Positions 1 to 6,829 are shown, numbered from the stretch's first letter. The stretch: 7,451 bases of DNA from Flavobacteriia bacterium (GCA_011330545.1 DRQI01000321.1:1-7451), one strand, 5' to 3'. Translations and numbers: made by a program. The notes: generated from the letters alone by a model not told the origin.

Positions 1-1176
1 AAAATACCCGAAACAGCACTATTAGATTATACCATAGCGCCAACAGCTCAAATTATTGGGGAAATAGGCGAAATTATGGCCTCACAAGCAAATGAATACG
101 AATGGAAAACAATAAATCTTACAGAAACCTATACCAACCCTGTAGTAATTTTTAGCCCCTTGAGTTATGAAGATAATGACCCGGCAGCCATCAGGGTAAA
201 AAATGTTACAGCTACAAGTTTTCAGTATCAAATTGACGAATGGGATTATTTGGATGAGCAACACGGCCAAGAAACATTTTACTATATAGTCGTTGAAGCA
301 GGGAATTATAAATTAGATGGCAATGTGTTACTCGAAGCCGGCACCTCTAATGTTGCCGATCAATGGTCGGATATTACCTTTAAAAGTACCTTTGCAGCTA
401 CACCACTGCTATTTTCGCAAACGGTAACTTATAATGACGATGAAGCCGTAACTACCAGAATTAAGGCCATAGATACTCAAAATTTTCAACTAAAAGTACA
501 TTCAGAAGAAGGCAATTGCGGACAAGGACATGCCCTTGAAACAGTAGCTTGGCTGGCTTTTTCGCAAGGCGAAGGAAATGCCGGAAGAGCTTATGAAATT
601 GATGGTACCGAAAGAGAATATGACCATATATTTTATGAAATATATTTTAACAATACTTACATAGACCCCATAGTGTTTGCCAATATGCAAACATCTTATG
701 GCGAAGACACCTGTGTATTGCGTTATAAAGACTTATTTTCAGACGAAATTTCTGTAAAAGTAGAAGAAGAAAGATCGGCAGACTATGAAGTGGTTCATAC
801 CAATGAAGAGGTTGGTTTTGCCGTTTTTGAAGGAACGGGGGCGATACTCGGAATCCCTACACAAGTTACCGGTACCAATTCAAGCAGTAAAGAAGCTGAA
901 GAAAGCACTCCACAAATAGAAATAGCAAAATCAGAAGTGCATGTCTATCCCAATCCTGTACACCAAGGCGAACAATTAAAAATCGAATTGGCAAAAGAAT
1001 TAGGATTTGAACAACTGACAATTTATAGTAGTACAGGCAGATTGTTACTTAAAAAATATACGGTAAAAGACCTTGAAATTATTGACACACAGCGTTGGCC
1101 CGACGGGTTGTATTTTATTACCTTGCGAAAGAGTAGTGGCGAGAATCAGCAATTTAAAATTATCAATTTAAGATAA
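1..1176 (+). CDS. T9SS-secreted protein with three H-type-lectin-like repeats (5' end missing)
   Basis: The reading frame is open from base 1, so this is the C-terminal part of a larger protein; the ATG at 76 lies inside a repeat and is unlikely to be the true start. Three related domains of about 85 residues follow each other (58-303, 319-570, 586-840). Each has a Phe/Tyr-x-x-Pro-hydrophobic strand, a central Arg-bearing strand and a final hydrophobic strand, resembling the H-type lectin fold of Helix pomatia agglutinin. The first repeat keeps the Arg (193-195) and Trp (241-243) that line up by eye with GalNAc-contacting positions of that lectin; repeats 2 and 3 lack the Trp. After a Ser/Glu-rich linker, 937-1173 encode a T9SS type A sorting domain (VYPNPV near its start, GLYFI near its end). 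The protein is therefore expected to be exported across the outer membrane and released or attached to the surface. Sugar binding is inferred; the missing N-terminus may carry a catalytic domain. Confidence 0.85.
   Translation, partial: KIPETALLDYTIAPTAQIIGEIGEIMASQANEYEWKTINLTETYTNPVVIFSPLSYEDNDPAAIRVKNVTATSFQYQIDEWDYLDEQHGQETFYYIVVEAGNYKLDGNVLLEAGTSNVADQWSDITFKSTFAATPLLFSQTVTYNDDEAVTTRIKAIDTQNFQLKVHSEEGNCGQGHALETVAWLAFSQGEGNAGRAYEIDGTEREYDHIFYEIYFNNTYIDPIVFANMQTSYGEDTCVLRYKDLFSDEISVKVEEERSADYEVVHTNEEVGFAVFEGTGAILGIPTQVTGTNSSSKEAEESTPQIEIAKSEVHVYPNPVHQGEQLKIELAKELGFEQLTIYSSTGRLLLKKYTVKDLEIIDTQRWPDGLYFITLRKSSGENQQFKIINLR
58..840 (+). repeat. Three tandem H-type-lectin-like domain repeats
   Basis: These are diverged protein-level repeats, not DNA-level ones. 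Unit 1 (58-303) contains TNPVVIFSPLSY, unit 2 (319-570) ATPLLFSQTVTY and unit 3 (586-840) IDPIVFANMQTSY at the equivalent strand. Each strand is preceded about 14 residues earlier by a Gly-containing turn and followed by an Arg-containing strand and a closing hydrophobic strand (YYIVVEAG, AWLAFSQG, GFAVFEGTG). The divergence suggests old duplication. More units may lie upstream of the window. Confidence 0.75.
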
Positions 1177-1184
1177 AAAAATAC

Positions 1185-1243
1185 GCCTATCGGGCGTTAT
1201 ACCAAAGCTAATTCTAATTTATTTGGTATAAGGCCGGATAGGC
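1185..1243. repeat. Long imperfect inverted repeat (22-bp arms, 15-base loop)
   Basis: Left arm 1185-1206 (GCCTATC at its outer end, TTATACCAAA at its inner end) pairs with right arm 1222-1243 (TTTGGTATAA ... GATAGGC) with 20 of 22 positions matched. The two mismatches are the C/G positions near the middle. The loop is 1207-1221. Seven A residues (1175-1181) sit just left of it, so on the - strand the hairpin is followed by a T-run like an intrinsic terminator; on the + strand there is no T-run after the stem. A smaller alternative hairpin (ACGCC 1183-1187 with GGCGT 1193-1197) uses part of the left arm. It may be a transcript 3'-end structure for the lectin-like gene, a bidirectional terminator, or a small mobile-element remnant. 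Confidence 0.7.
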
Positions 1244-1282
1244 TTCAATCAAAAAATGAATGTTCAAAGAATATGAAAGCAC

Positions 1283-1305
1283 ATGTGCTCGTGCACATTT
1301 TCTTT
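1283..1305 (+). terminator. Candidate intrinsic terminator after the lectin-like gene
   Basis: ATGTGC (1283-1288) and GCACAT (1293-1298) form a perfect 6-bp stem around the loop TCGT, followed directly by a T-rich stretch (TTTTCTTT). This is a reasonable rho-independent terminator on the + strand, about 105 bases after the stop codon. The stem is short, and GCACATGTGC (1279-1288) is itself a palindrome, so a protein-binding role is an alternative. Confidence 0.4.
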
Positions 1306-1313
1306 AATTTTTC

Positions 1314-1344
1314 TTTGCTTATCCAAAAATTATACATATTTTCG
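1314..1344 (+). promoter_or_regulatory. Candidate Bacteroidota-type promoter for the amino-sugar operon
   Basis: TTTG at 1314-1317 is followed after 19 bases by TATTTTCG (1337-1344), one mismatch from the Bacteroidota -7 element TAnnTTTG, with the spacing expected between the -33 TTG and -7 elements. It lies just downstream of the candidate terminator and would give a leader of about 110 bases before the ATG at 1464. In DNA this AT-rich such matches also arise by chance. Confidence 0.35.
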
Positions 1345-1407
1345 TAACATATCTATAGCTATATGAATATTATATTTATTTGATTTATAGCATGTTATAA
1401 AATATTA

Positions 1408-1467
1408 ATGGTTGTCAGTAAAAAATATGCCCGTTTGGAAGCATTAGAAAGAAATTGTAATCAATGA
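1408..1467 (+). other. Possible 19-codon upstream ORF (leader peptide candidate)
   Basis: An ATG at 1408 opens a 19-codon frame (MVVSKKYARLEALERNCNQ) whose TGA stop (1465-1467) overlaps the ATG of the nucleotidyltransferase gene as ATGA. This arrangement is typical of translational coupling. I see no attenuator-like codon run and no homology, so it could equally be chance; I list it because it fills the leader and ends exactly on the start. Confidence 0.2.
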
Positions 1468-2372
1468 ATAAAGAAAAGCCAACGCTTGTTATTTTAGCTG
1501 CAGGTATCGGTAGCCGTTATGGAGGGTTAAAGCAACTTGACACTTTTTCTCCTGAAGGCGATACCATCATAGATTTTTCAATTTACGATGCCATAGAAGC
1601 CGGGTTCGGCAAAATTATATTTATCATTCGAAAAAACATAGAAAGAGAATTTGAAGAAGCATTCACAAAAAAGCTCGCCGGTAAAATTGCCGTTGATTAT
1701 GCCTTTCAAGAAGTTGAATACGTTCCTGAAAAATATCAGAATCCCAATAGAAAAAAACCTTGGGGTACGGGGCATGCTTTACTCATGCTAAAAGATATGG
1801 TAAAAGAAAATTTTGCCATTATCAATGCCGATGATTTTTATGGCAAAGAAGCATTTGAGGTAATGGCGGCTACTTTACTGCAAACCGATAAAGCATCCTA
1901 TGATTTTAGCATGATGGCTTATTTGTTAAAAAATACCATTTCAGAATATGGCTTTGTTTCGCGTGGCGAATGTCAAGTAAACAGTGAGGGTTATTTAACT
2001 AGTATTACCGAGCGCACTCACATTGAAAAAATTAACGGGCACTTGATGCGTAAAAACGAAGGTGACAATTTTATCCCCATAGATGAAAATACCGTTGTAT
2101 CAATGAATTTTTGGGGCTTTACGCCCAAATGTTTTGAATTTGCCGAAGGCCTTTTTAAAGAATTTCTCGAAAAAAATAAAGACAATCTTACTGCCGAATT
2201 TTTTATTCCGCTTATCGTTGATGAAATTTTAAGGTCGAATAGTGCCACTGTAAAAGTACTTCAATCAACTGCCAAATGGTTTGGTGTTACATATAAAGAA
2301 GATAAAGAAAAGGTACAACAAGAAATTACACGATTAAAAAAACAGAAAAAATACCCATCAAAACTTTGGTAA
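1464..2372 (+). CDS. Sugar-1-phosphate nucleotidyltransferase
   Basis: A cytoplasmic enzyme of the GT-A-like nucleotidyltransferase superfamily (GlmU/RmlA type), 302 residues. The nucleotide-binding signature LAAGIGSRYGGLKQ lies at residues 11-24, KPWGTGHA at 98-105 contributes to the base and sugar pocket, and INADDFYG at 120-127 carries the Asp pair (123-124) expected to bind Mg2+. There is no C-terminal left-handed beta-helix acetyltransferase domain, so it is not full-length GlmU. It sits one base before a NahK-like N-acetylhexosamine 1-kinase, so the likely reaction is HexNAc-1-phosphate + UTP to UDP-HexNAc + PPi. Which sugar (GlcNAc, GalNAc) and which NTP cannot be read from the sequence. 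The ATG at 1464 fits because the signature begins seven residues in, and an A-rich stretch (1447-1454) lies just upstream. It is the first gene of the operon. The C-terminus is Lys-rich. Confidence 0.85.
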   Translation: MNKEKPTLVILAAGIGSRYGGLKQLDTFSPEGDTIIDFSIYDAIEAGFGKIIFIIRKNIEREFEEAFTKKLAGKIAVDYAFQEVEYVPEKYQNPNRKKPWGTGHALLMLKDMVKENFAIINADDFYGKEAFEVMAATLLQTDKASYDFSMMAYLLKNTISEYGFVSRGECQVNSEGYLTSITERTHIEKINGHLMRKNEGDNFIPIDENTVVSMNFWGFTPKCFEFAEGLFKEFLEKNKDNLTAEFFIPLIVDEILRSNSATVKVLQSTAKWFGVTYKEDKEKVQQEITRLKKQKKYPSKLW

Positions 2373-2373
2373 T

Positions 2374-3453
2374 ATGACGGTAGCCCAGCTTGCATATATA
2401 TTTAATCAATTTAGTCACTCAGCCACATTCATATCTTATGAAGAATTGGCATCAGGCCATATAAATGATACATATCTCATAAAAACAAAAAGTAAGCCTT
2501 ATTACATTTTGCAGCGTATCAACCATGAAGTCTTTAAAGACGTTCCAATCCTGATTGCCAATAAAGTAAAAATAAGCCGCTACCTCCAAAAAAAATTAGC
2601 ACACTTACCCGAAGAAGAAGTAAAACGCCGTGTAGTAACCTTTATAAGTACAAAAAACGGAACTATGTACCATATAGACAAAGAGGGTAATTATTGGAAT
2701 ATGATGCTCTATATAGACCATAGTAAAACTTTTGAAGTGGTTGATAACGAGAAAGTCGCCTATGAAGGAGGAAAGTTATTTGGCGAATTTTTACAACTGA
2801 CCGCCGATTTTGATGCCACCCAATTAGAAGAAGTAATTCCGAAATTTCACGATATGTCATTTCGCTATGCGCAATTTGAAGAAGCCGTGAAAACAGCCTC
2901 TAAAGAGCGCCTTGAAAATGCCAACGACTATATAAAAAAAGTAAAAGAATTAAAAGAAGAAATGCACATTCTTCAGCGCTTAAAAGAAACCGGAAAAATT
3001 CGATTGAGGGTAACCCATAACGATACTAAAATATCAAACGCCCTATTCAATTTTAATGATAAAGGGCTTTGTGTAATTGACACCGATACCGTAATGCCCG
3101 GAATCATCCATTATGATTTTGGAGATGCCATTAGAACCATTTGCAATACAGCCACCGAAGACGAGAGAAATTTAGACTTGGTAAATTTTAATATAGAGTA
3201 TTACAATGCTTATTTAAAAGGCTTTTTAGAAAAAATGAACGGCGCCCTAACCCCATTAGAGCTGAAATACCTTTCGTTAGGGGCAAAAACAATGATATTC
3301 ATTATGGCATTGCGCTTTTTAACCGATTATTTAAACGGCGATATTTATTATAAAACAGCCTATGGCGAGCACAATTTTGACCGTGCCAAAAATCAATTCA
3401 AACTCCTACAAAGTTTTTCTGAAAAATTTGATACAATACCAATTTACAACTAA
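2374..3453 (+). CDS. nahK: NahK-like N-acetylhexosamine 1-kinase
   Basis: A phosphotransferase of the aminoglycoside/choline kinase fold, 359 residues, the same length I recall for Bifidobacterium longum NahK, which phosphorylates GlcNAc and GalNAc at C1. NahK-type motifs occur in order: SGHINDTYL (27-35) for the nucleotide loop, YYILQRIN (43-50), RVTHNDTK (212-219) with the catalytic Asp217, IDTDTVMPG (235-243) with the Mg2+-binding Asp236, YDFGDAIR just after it, and FLTDYLNGDIYY near the C-terminus. The last motif distinguishes NahK from aminoglycoside kinases. There is no signal peptide, so it acts in the cytoplasm. The start lies one base after the preceding stop codon, so the two are almost certainly co-transcribed and act consecutively: sugar to sugar-1-phosphate to nucleotide sugar. 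Automatic annotation may name this an aminoglycoside phosphotransferase or mucin desulfatase. Sugar preference is not determined. Confidence 0.82.
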   Translation: MTVAQLAYIFNQFSHSATFISYEELASGHINDTYLIKTKSKPYYILQRINHEVFKDVPILIANKVKISRYLQKKLAHLPEEEVKRRVVTFISTKNGTMYHIDKEGNYWNMMLYIDHSKTFEVVDNEKVAYEGGKLFGEFLQLTADFDATQLEEVIPKFHDMSFRYAQFEEAVKTASKERLENANDYIKKVKELKEEMHILQRLKETGKIRLRVTHNDTKISNALFNFNDKGLCVIDTDTVMPGIIHYDFGDAIRTICNTATEDERNLDLVNFNIEYYNAYLKGFLEKMNGALTPLELKYLSLGAKTMIFIMALRFLTDYLNGDIYYKTAYGEHNFDRAKNQFKLLQSFSEKFDTIPIYN

Positions 3454-3483
3454 ATGACAAAAATTTTAGAGATACGTCAATGA
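3454..3483 (+). other. Possible 9-codon coupling ORF between kinase and deaminase-like gene
   Basis: The kinase stop is followed immediately by ATG (TAAATG), opening MTKILEIRQ, whose TGA overlaps the ATG at 3480 as ATGA. It fills the whole 26-base gap and could let ribosomes pass from one gene to the next. Nothing else supports it as coding. Confidence 0.15.
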
Positions 3484-5414
3484 TAGATATGCAAGTAGAA
3501 AATAACACATACGATATCAGCTATAAGCCTGCAGGAAAATTTGAAGAAACAAGGTTTGAAAAAATCCATAATATTGTTTTTAAAAATGCTGAGATAGCCT
3601 CGATAAGAGTTGCCCGAGAAATTGCCGGTTTAATCAAACAAAAACAAGAAAAAAAAGAACTATGCATACTGGGTTTGGCTACCGGGTCATCGCCCATTAA
3701 AGTATATGACGAATTGGTTCGGATGCATCAAGAAGAGAACCTTTCATTTTATAACGTCATTACTTTTAATCTCGACGAATATTATCCTATGGATAAAAAT
3801 AATATGCAGAGCTATCATTATTTTATGTATCAGCATTTATTCAATCATATAGACATTCCTTTAGAAAATATAAATATTCCCAGTGGTACTGTTTCAAAAG
3901 AAGAATTACATCAATATTGTATAGATTATGATTTAAAAATAAAAGAATTGGGAGGGCTTGATTTTCAACTGTTGGGAATTGGCAGGACAGGCCACATCGG
4001 TTTCAATGAACCCGGCTCACATTTTAATTCAGGCACTAGAAATATTACCCTAGATCATTTAACAAGAATCGATGCGGCTCCCTCGTTTTTAGGAATTGAC
4101 AACGTACCTAAAAAGGCAATTACTATGGGAATAGGTACCGTAAGGAGCGCTAAGAGAATTGTGTTGTTGGCTTGGGGGCAAAACAAAGCCACTATTTTAA
4201 AAGCCGCTATTGAAGGAGAAATATCTTCACAAGTACCGGCCTCTTATTTACAAAAACATGTGAATACTACTTTTGTGATAGATACTGAAGCGGCTAGCGA
4301 ATTGACAAGAAAAAAAACACCTTGGTTGGTGCAGTCTTGCAATTGGACAAGTACTCTAAAAAGTAAAGCCATAATTTGGTTGTGCCGGCAAACAGGCAAA
4401 ACAATTTTAAGCCTAACCGATAAAGACTATAATGACAACGGAATGTCAAGTTTATTGGCACAACAAGGGCCTGCATACGATTTGAATATCGAAATGTTTA
4501 ACAAATTACAGCACACTATTACCGGTTGGCCCGGAGGAAAACCCGATGCTGATGATACCAAGAGGCCGGAACGCGCAAAGCCTGCAAAAAAAAGAGTACT
4601 TATTTTTAGTCCGCATCCCGACGACGATGTCATTTCTATGGGAGGTACCTTTGACAGGTTAGTAGAACAATTGCATGAAGTTCATGTAGTGTATCAAACT
4701 TCCGGAAACATTGCCGTATCAGACCAAGAAGCCTTAAAATTTGCCGAAATAGCCAAGGCAATCAATCCAACAACAAAAAACACACAACAAATTATAGAGT
4801 GCCTTTTAGCAAAAAAAGAAAATACAATCGACACCCCGGAAGTGAGGGCGTTAAAGGGACTGATTAGGCGTAGTGAATCGTATGCTGCTACCCGGTATGT
4901 AGGGTTACAAGATGAAAATGTACATTTTTTAGATTTGCCGTTCTACGAGACAGGAACCATTAAAAAGAAAAAACTTTCTGAAGTCGATATCTCTATAATG
5001 TGCAATATTATAAAACAAATAAAACCACATCAAATATATGCGGCTGGCGATTTAGAAGACCCGCACGGAACACACAAAACTTGTTTAGATGCACTCTTTG
5101 AAGCCCTCAAACAATTGAAAGGCAAATCCTATATGAAAGATTGTTGGGTGTGGCTGTATAGAGGGGCGTGGCATGAATGGGATATCCATGAAATAGAAAT
5201 GGCCGTTCCTATGAGTCCGGACCAAGTATTAAAAAAACGACATGCTATTTTTTACCATCAATCACAAAAAGACGGGGTGATGTTTCAAGGAGAAGATGCT
5301 AGAGAATTTTGGATGCGTGCCGAAGAGCGCAATAGAAATACCGCCCAAAAATATAATACCTTAGGCTTGGCAGATTATGCTGCGATGGAAGCCTTTAGAA
5401 GGTATCATTTTTAA
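3480..5414 (+). CDS. nagB: NagB-like deaminase / PIG-L (LmbE) deacetylase fusion
   Basis: A two-domain cytoplasmic protein of 644 residues, against about 266 for stand-alone E. coli NagB. Residues about 35-280 match glucosamine-6-phosphate deaminase: LATGSSP phosphate loop, FNLDEY with Asp99 (E. coli Asp72), and GIGRTGHIGFNEP at 166-178 with His172 and Glu177 (E. coli His143, Glu148). Residue 170 is Thr where E. coli has the triad Asp141, and the Arg at E. coli 172 also seems absent (APSFLG segment). After a linker of about 90 residues, 374-635 form a PIG-L/LmbE N-deacetylase: PHPDDD at 378-383 and DPHGTH at 527-532 supply the expected Zn2+ ligands. The architecture is known in Bacteroidota, often labelled glucosamine-6-phosphate deaminase-like. 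Deacetylase and deaminase would be consecutive steps on an N-acetyl amino sugar. The deaminase assignment is less sure because of the substitutions. Start at 3480; an in-frame ATG at 3489 is an alternative. Confidence 0.85.
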   Translation: MIDMQVENNTYDISYKPAGKFEETRFEKIHNIVFKNAEIASIRVAREIAGLIKQKQEKKELCILGLATGSSPIKVYDELVRMHQEENLSFYNVITFNLDEYYPMDKNNMQSYHYFMYQHLFNHIDIPLENINIPSGTVSKEELHQYCIDYDLKIKELGGLDFQLLGIGRTGHIGFNEPGSHFNSGTRNITLDHLTRIDAAPSFLGIDNVPKKAITMGIGTVRSAKRIVLLAWGQNKATILKAAIEGEISSQVPASYLQKHVNTTFVIDTEAASELTRKKTPWLVQSCNWTSTLKSKAIIWLCRQTGKTILSLTDKDYNDNGMSSLLAQQGPAYDLNIEMFNKLQHTITGWPGGKPDADDTKRPERAKPAKKRVLIFSPHPDDDVISMGGTFDRLVEQLHEVHVVYQTSGNIAVSDQEALKFAEIAKAINPTTKNTQQIIECLLAKKENTIDTPEVRALKGLIRRSESYAATRYVGLQDENVHFLDLPFYETGTIKKKKLSEVDISIMCNIIKQIKPHQIYAAGDLEDPHGTHKTCLDALFEALKQLKGKSYMKDCWVWLYRGAWHEWDIHEIEMAVPMSPDQVLKKRHAIFYHQSQKDGVMFQGEDAREFWMRAEERNRNTAQKYNTLGLADYAAMEAFRRYHF

Positions 5415-5452
5415 ACAGATAAACCGATTGTAAAACTTTTAATACTATAAAT

Positions 5453-6817
5453 ATGAATCATCAAGAGTCTAGGAGAAATTTTATCAAAAAAACAGCCATT
5501 GCCGGTGCCGGAATTTCTGTACTGCCAAAGTTCACATTCGGATTGGCATCGCCACTCGAAAAAAAATTGAACCTCGCATTTATAGGCGTTGGCCTGAGAG
5601 GTACCAATCATTTACTAAATGTATTAAATAGAGATGATGTAACTATTACCGCTATTTGCGATATTGACGACAGGCGTATAAAAATTGCATTGAACCATAT
5701 TGATAAAAAAGGACAGCCTAAGCCTAAAATTTATGGTAAAAACGATTACGATTACAGAAATTTATTAGAACTGAAAGAAGTCGATGCCGTAATTATATCT
5801 ACCCCTTGGCTGTGGCATACACGCATGGCAAAAGATGCTATGTTGGCAGGAAAATATACAGGTGTTGAAGTATCTGCGGCAAATACTATGGAAGAATGTT
5901 GGGATTTGGTCAATACCCATGAGCAAACCGGTACCCATTTGATGATTTTAGAAAATGTAAATTACAGAAGAGATGTTATGGCAGTACTCAATATGGTAAA
6001 ACAAAACGTTTTTGGCGAATTGGTACATTTTAGAGGAGGATATCAGCACGATTTAAGAGGCGTAAAATTTAACGATGGCAAAACACCTTATGGAGTAGGT
6101 GTGGAGTTTGGGGCAAAAGGGTTGTCAGAAGCCGCTTGGCGTACGCAACATTCGTTATTAAGAAATGCAGATGTATATCCTACCCATGGTTTAGGCCCAT
6201 TAGCTGTAATGGACAATATCAATAGAGGAAATAGGTTTACGTCACTCTCTTCAAATGCAACTAAAAGTACCGGACTGCATAATTATATTGTAAAACATGG
6301 AGGTAAAGACCACCCCAATGCAAAACTAAAATTCAAATTGGGAGATATTGTTACTTCTACCATAGAAACAGCCAATGGAGAAACAATTATCCTTACCCAT
6401 GATACCAATTTGCCCAGGCCTTATTCATTAGGATTTCGGGTACAAGGGGCAAACGGACTTTGGGAAGTTGACGGCAATCGAATTTATATAGAAGGCGTAT
6501 CAAAACCACATCATTGGGATGATGCTACCGAATGGTTACAAAAATACGACCATCCGTTATGGAAAAAATATGGAAAACATGCCGAAGGTGCCGGCCATGG
6601 GGGAATGGACTTTTTTGTATTAAACGCTTTTGTAGAGTCGGCAAAACGAAATATTGAACCACCCTTAGACGCCTATGATGCCGCGGCTTGGAGTGCTGTA
6701 ACTCCACTTTCTGAATTGTCTATTGAAAATAACGGCGAACCTCAAGATTTTCCTGATTTTACAAGAGGTTTATGGATAAAACGAAAACCGTATAATTGGA
6801 TGAAAGATACCTATTAG
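5453..6817 (+). CDS. GH109 family NAD-dependent alpha-N-acetylgalactosaminidase, Tat-exported
   Basis: A 454-residue protein of the Gfo/Idh/MocA fold that matches glycoside hydrolase family 109 (type member from Elizabethkingia meningoseptica). GH109 enzymes cleave terminal alpha-GalNAc using tightly bound NAD+ through oxidation, elimination and addition. Residues 1-30 form a twin-arginine signal (SRRNFIKK at 6-13, then a short hydrophobic stretch), so it is exported folded with its cofactor; no lipobox Cys is seen. GVGLRG (45-50) is the NAD loop, with an acidic residue at 70 after the second strand. Family motifs follow: TPWLWH (117-122), GVEVS with Glu139, ENVNYRRDV with Tyr171, GYQHDLRG, YPTHGLGP (242-249) with His245, LTHDTNLPRPY, and GAGHGGMD. 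Length agrees with the family. It lies 38 bases after the fusion gene, probably in the same operon, and would supply GalNAc to the kinase. Some GH109 members may act on other linkages, so exact specificity is open. Confidence 0.9.
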   Translation: MNHQESRRNFIKKTAIAGAGISVLPKFTFGLASPLEKKLNLAFIGVGLRGTNHLLNVLNRDDVTITAICDIDDRRIKIALNHIDKKGQPKPKIYGKNDYDYRNLLELKEVDAVIISTPWLWHTRMAKDAMLAGKYTGVEVSAANTMEECWDLVNTHEQTGTHLMILENVNYRRDVMAVLNMVKQNVFGELVHFRGGYQHDLRGVKFNDGKTPYGVGVEFGAKGLSEAAWRTQHSLLRNADVYPTHGLGPLAVMDNINRGNRFTSLSSNATKSTGLHNYIVKHGGKDHPNAKLKFKLGDIVTSTIETANGETIILTHDTNLPRPYSLGFRVQGANGLWEVDGNRIYIEGVSKPHHWDDATEWLQKYDHPLWKKYGKHAEGAGHGGMDFFVLNAFVESAKRNIEPPLDAYDAAAWSAVTPLSELSIENNGEPQDFPDFTRGLWIKRKPYNWMKDTY

Positions 6818-6829
6818 TTTCCATAGAAA

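Noticed and set aside
82..690. Open frames on the - strand opposite the lectin-like gene (60-odd codons each)
   Set aside because: They lie wholly inside a well-supported + strand gene, are short, rich in Phe/Ile/Tyr/Ser as expected for antisense of AT-rich coding DNA, and show no motif.
1578..2860. Open - strand frames inside the nucleotidyltransferase and kinase genes
   Set aside because: They are antisense shadows of genes with clear catalytic motifs; no family features in their translations.
2374..3453. Aminoglycoside resistance kinase
   Set aside because: The fold is shared, but the GHINDTYL, DTDTVMPG and FLTDYLNGDIYY motifs and the adjacent nucleotidyltransferase point to a NahK-type sugar kinase.
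4294..5611. Open - strand frames opposite the fusion gene and the start of GH109
   Set aside because: They overlap conserved coding sequence on the + strand, including catalytic motifs and the Tat signal, and have no recognisable product.
604..5937. Repeated GGTACC hexamer (about six copies seen)
   Set aside because: Most copies sit in Gly-Thr or similar codons in the gene frames, with irregular spacing; no sign of an uptake or regulatory site.
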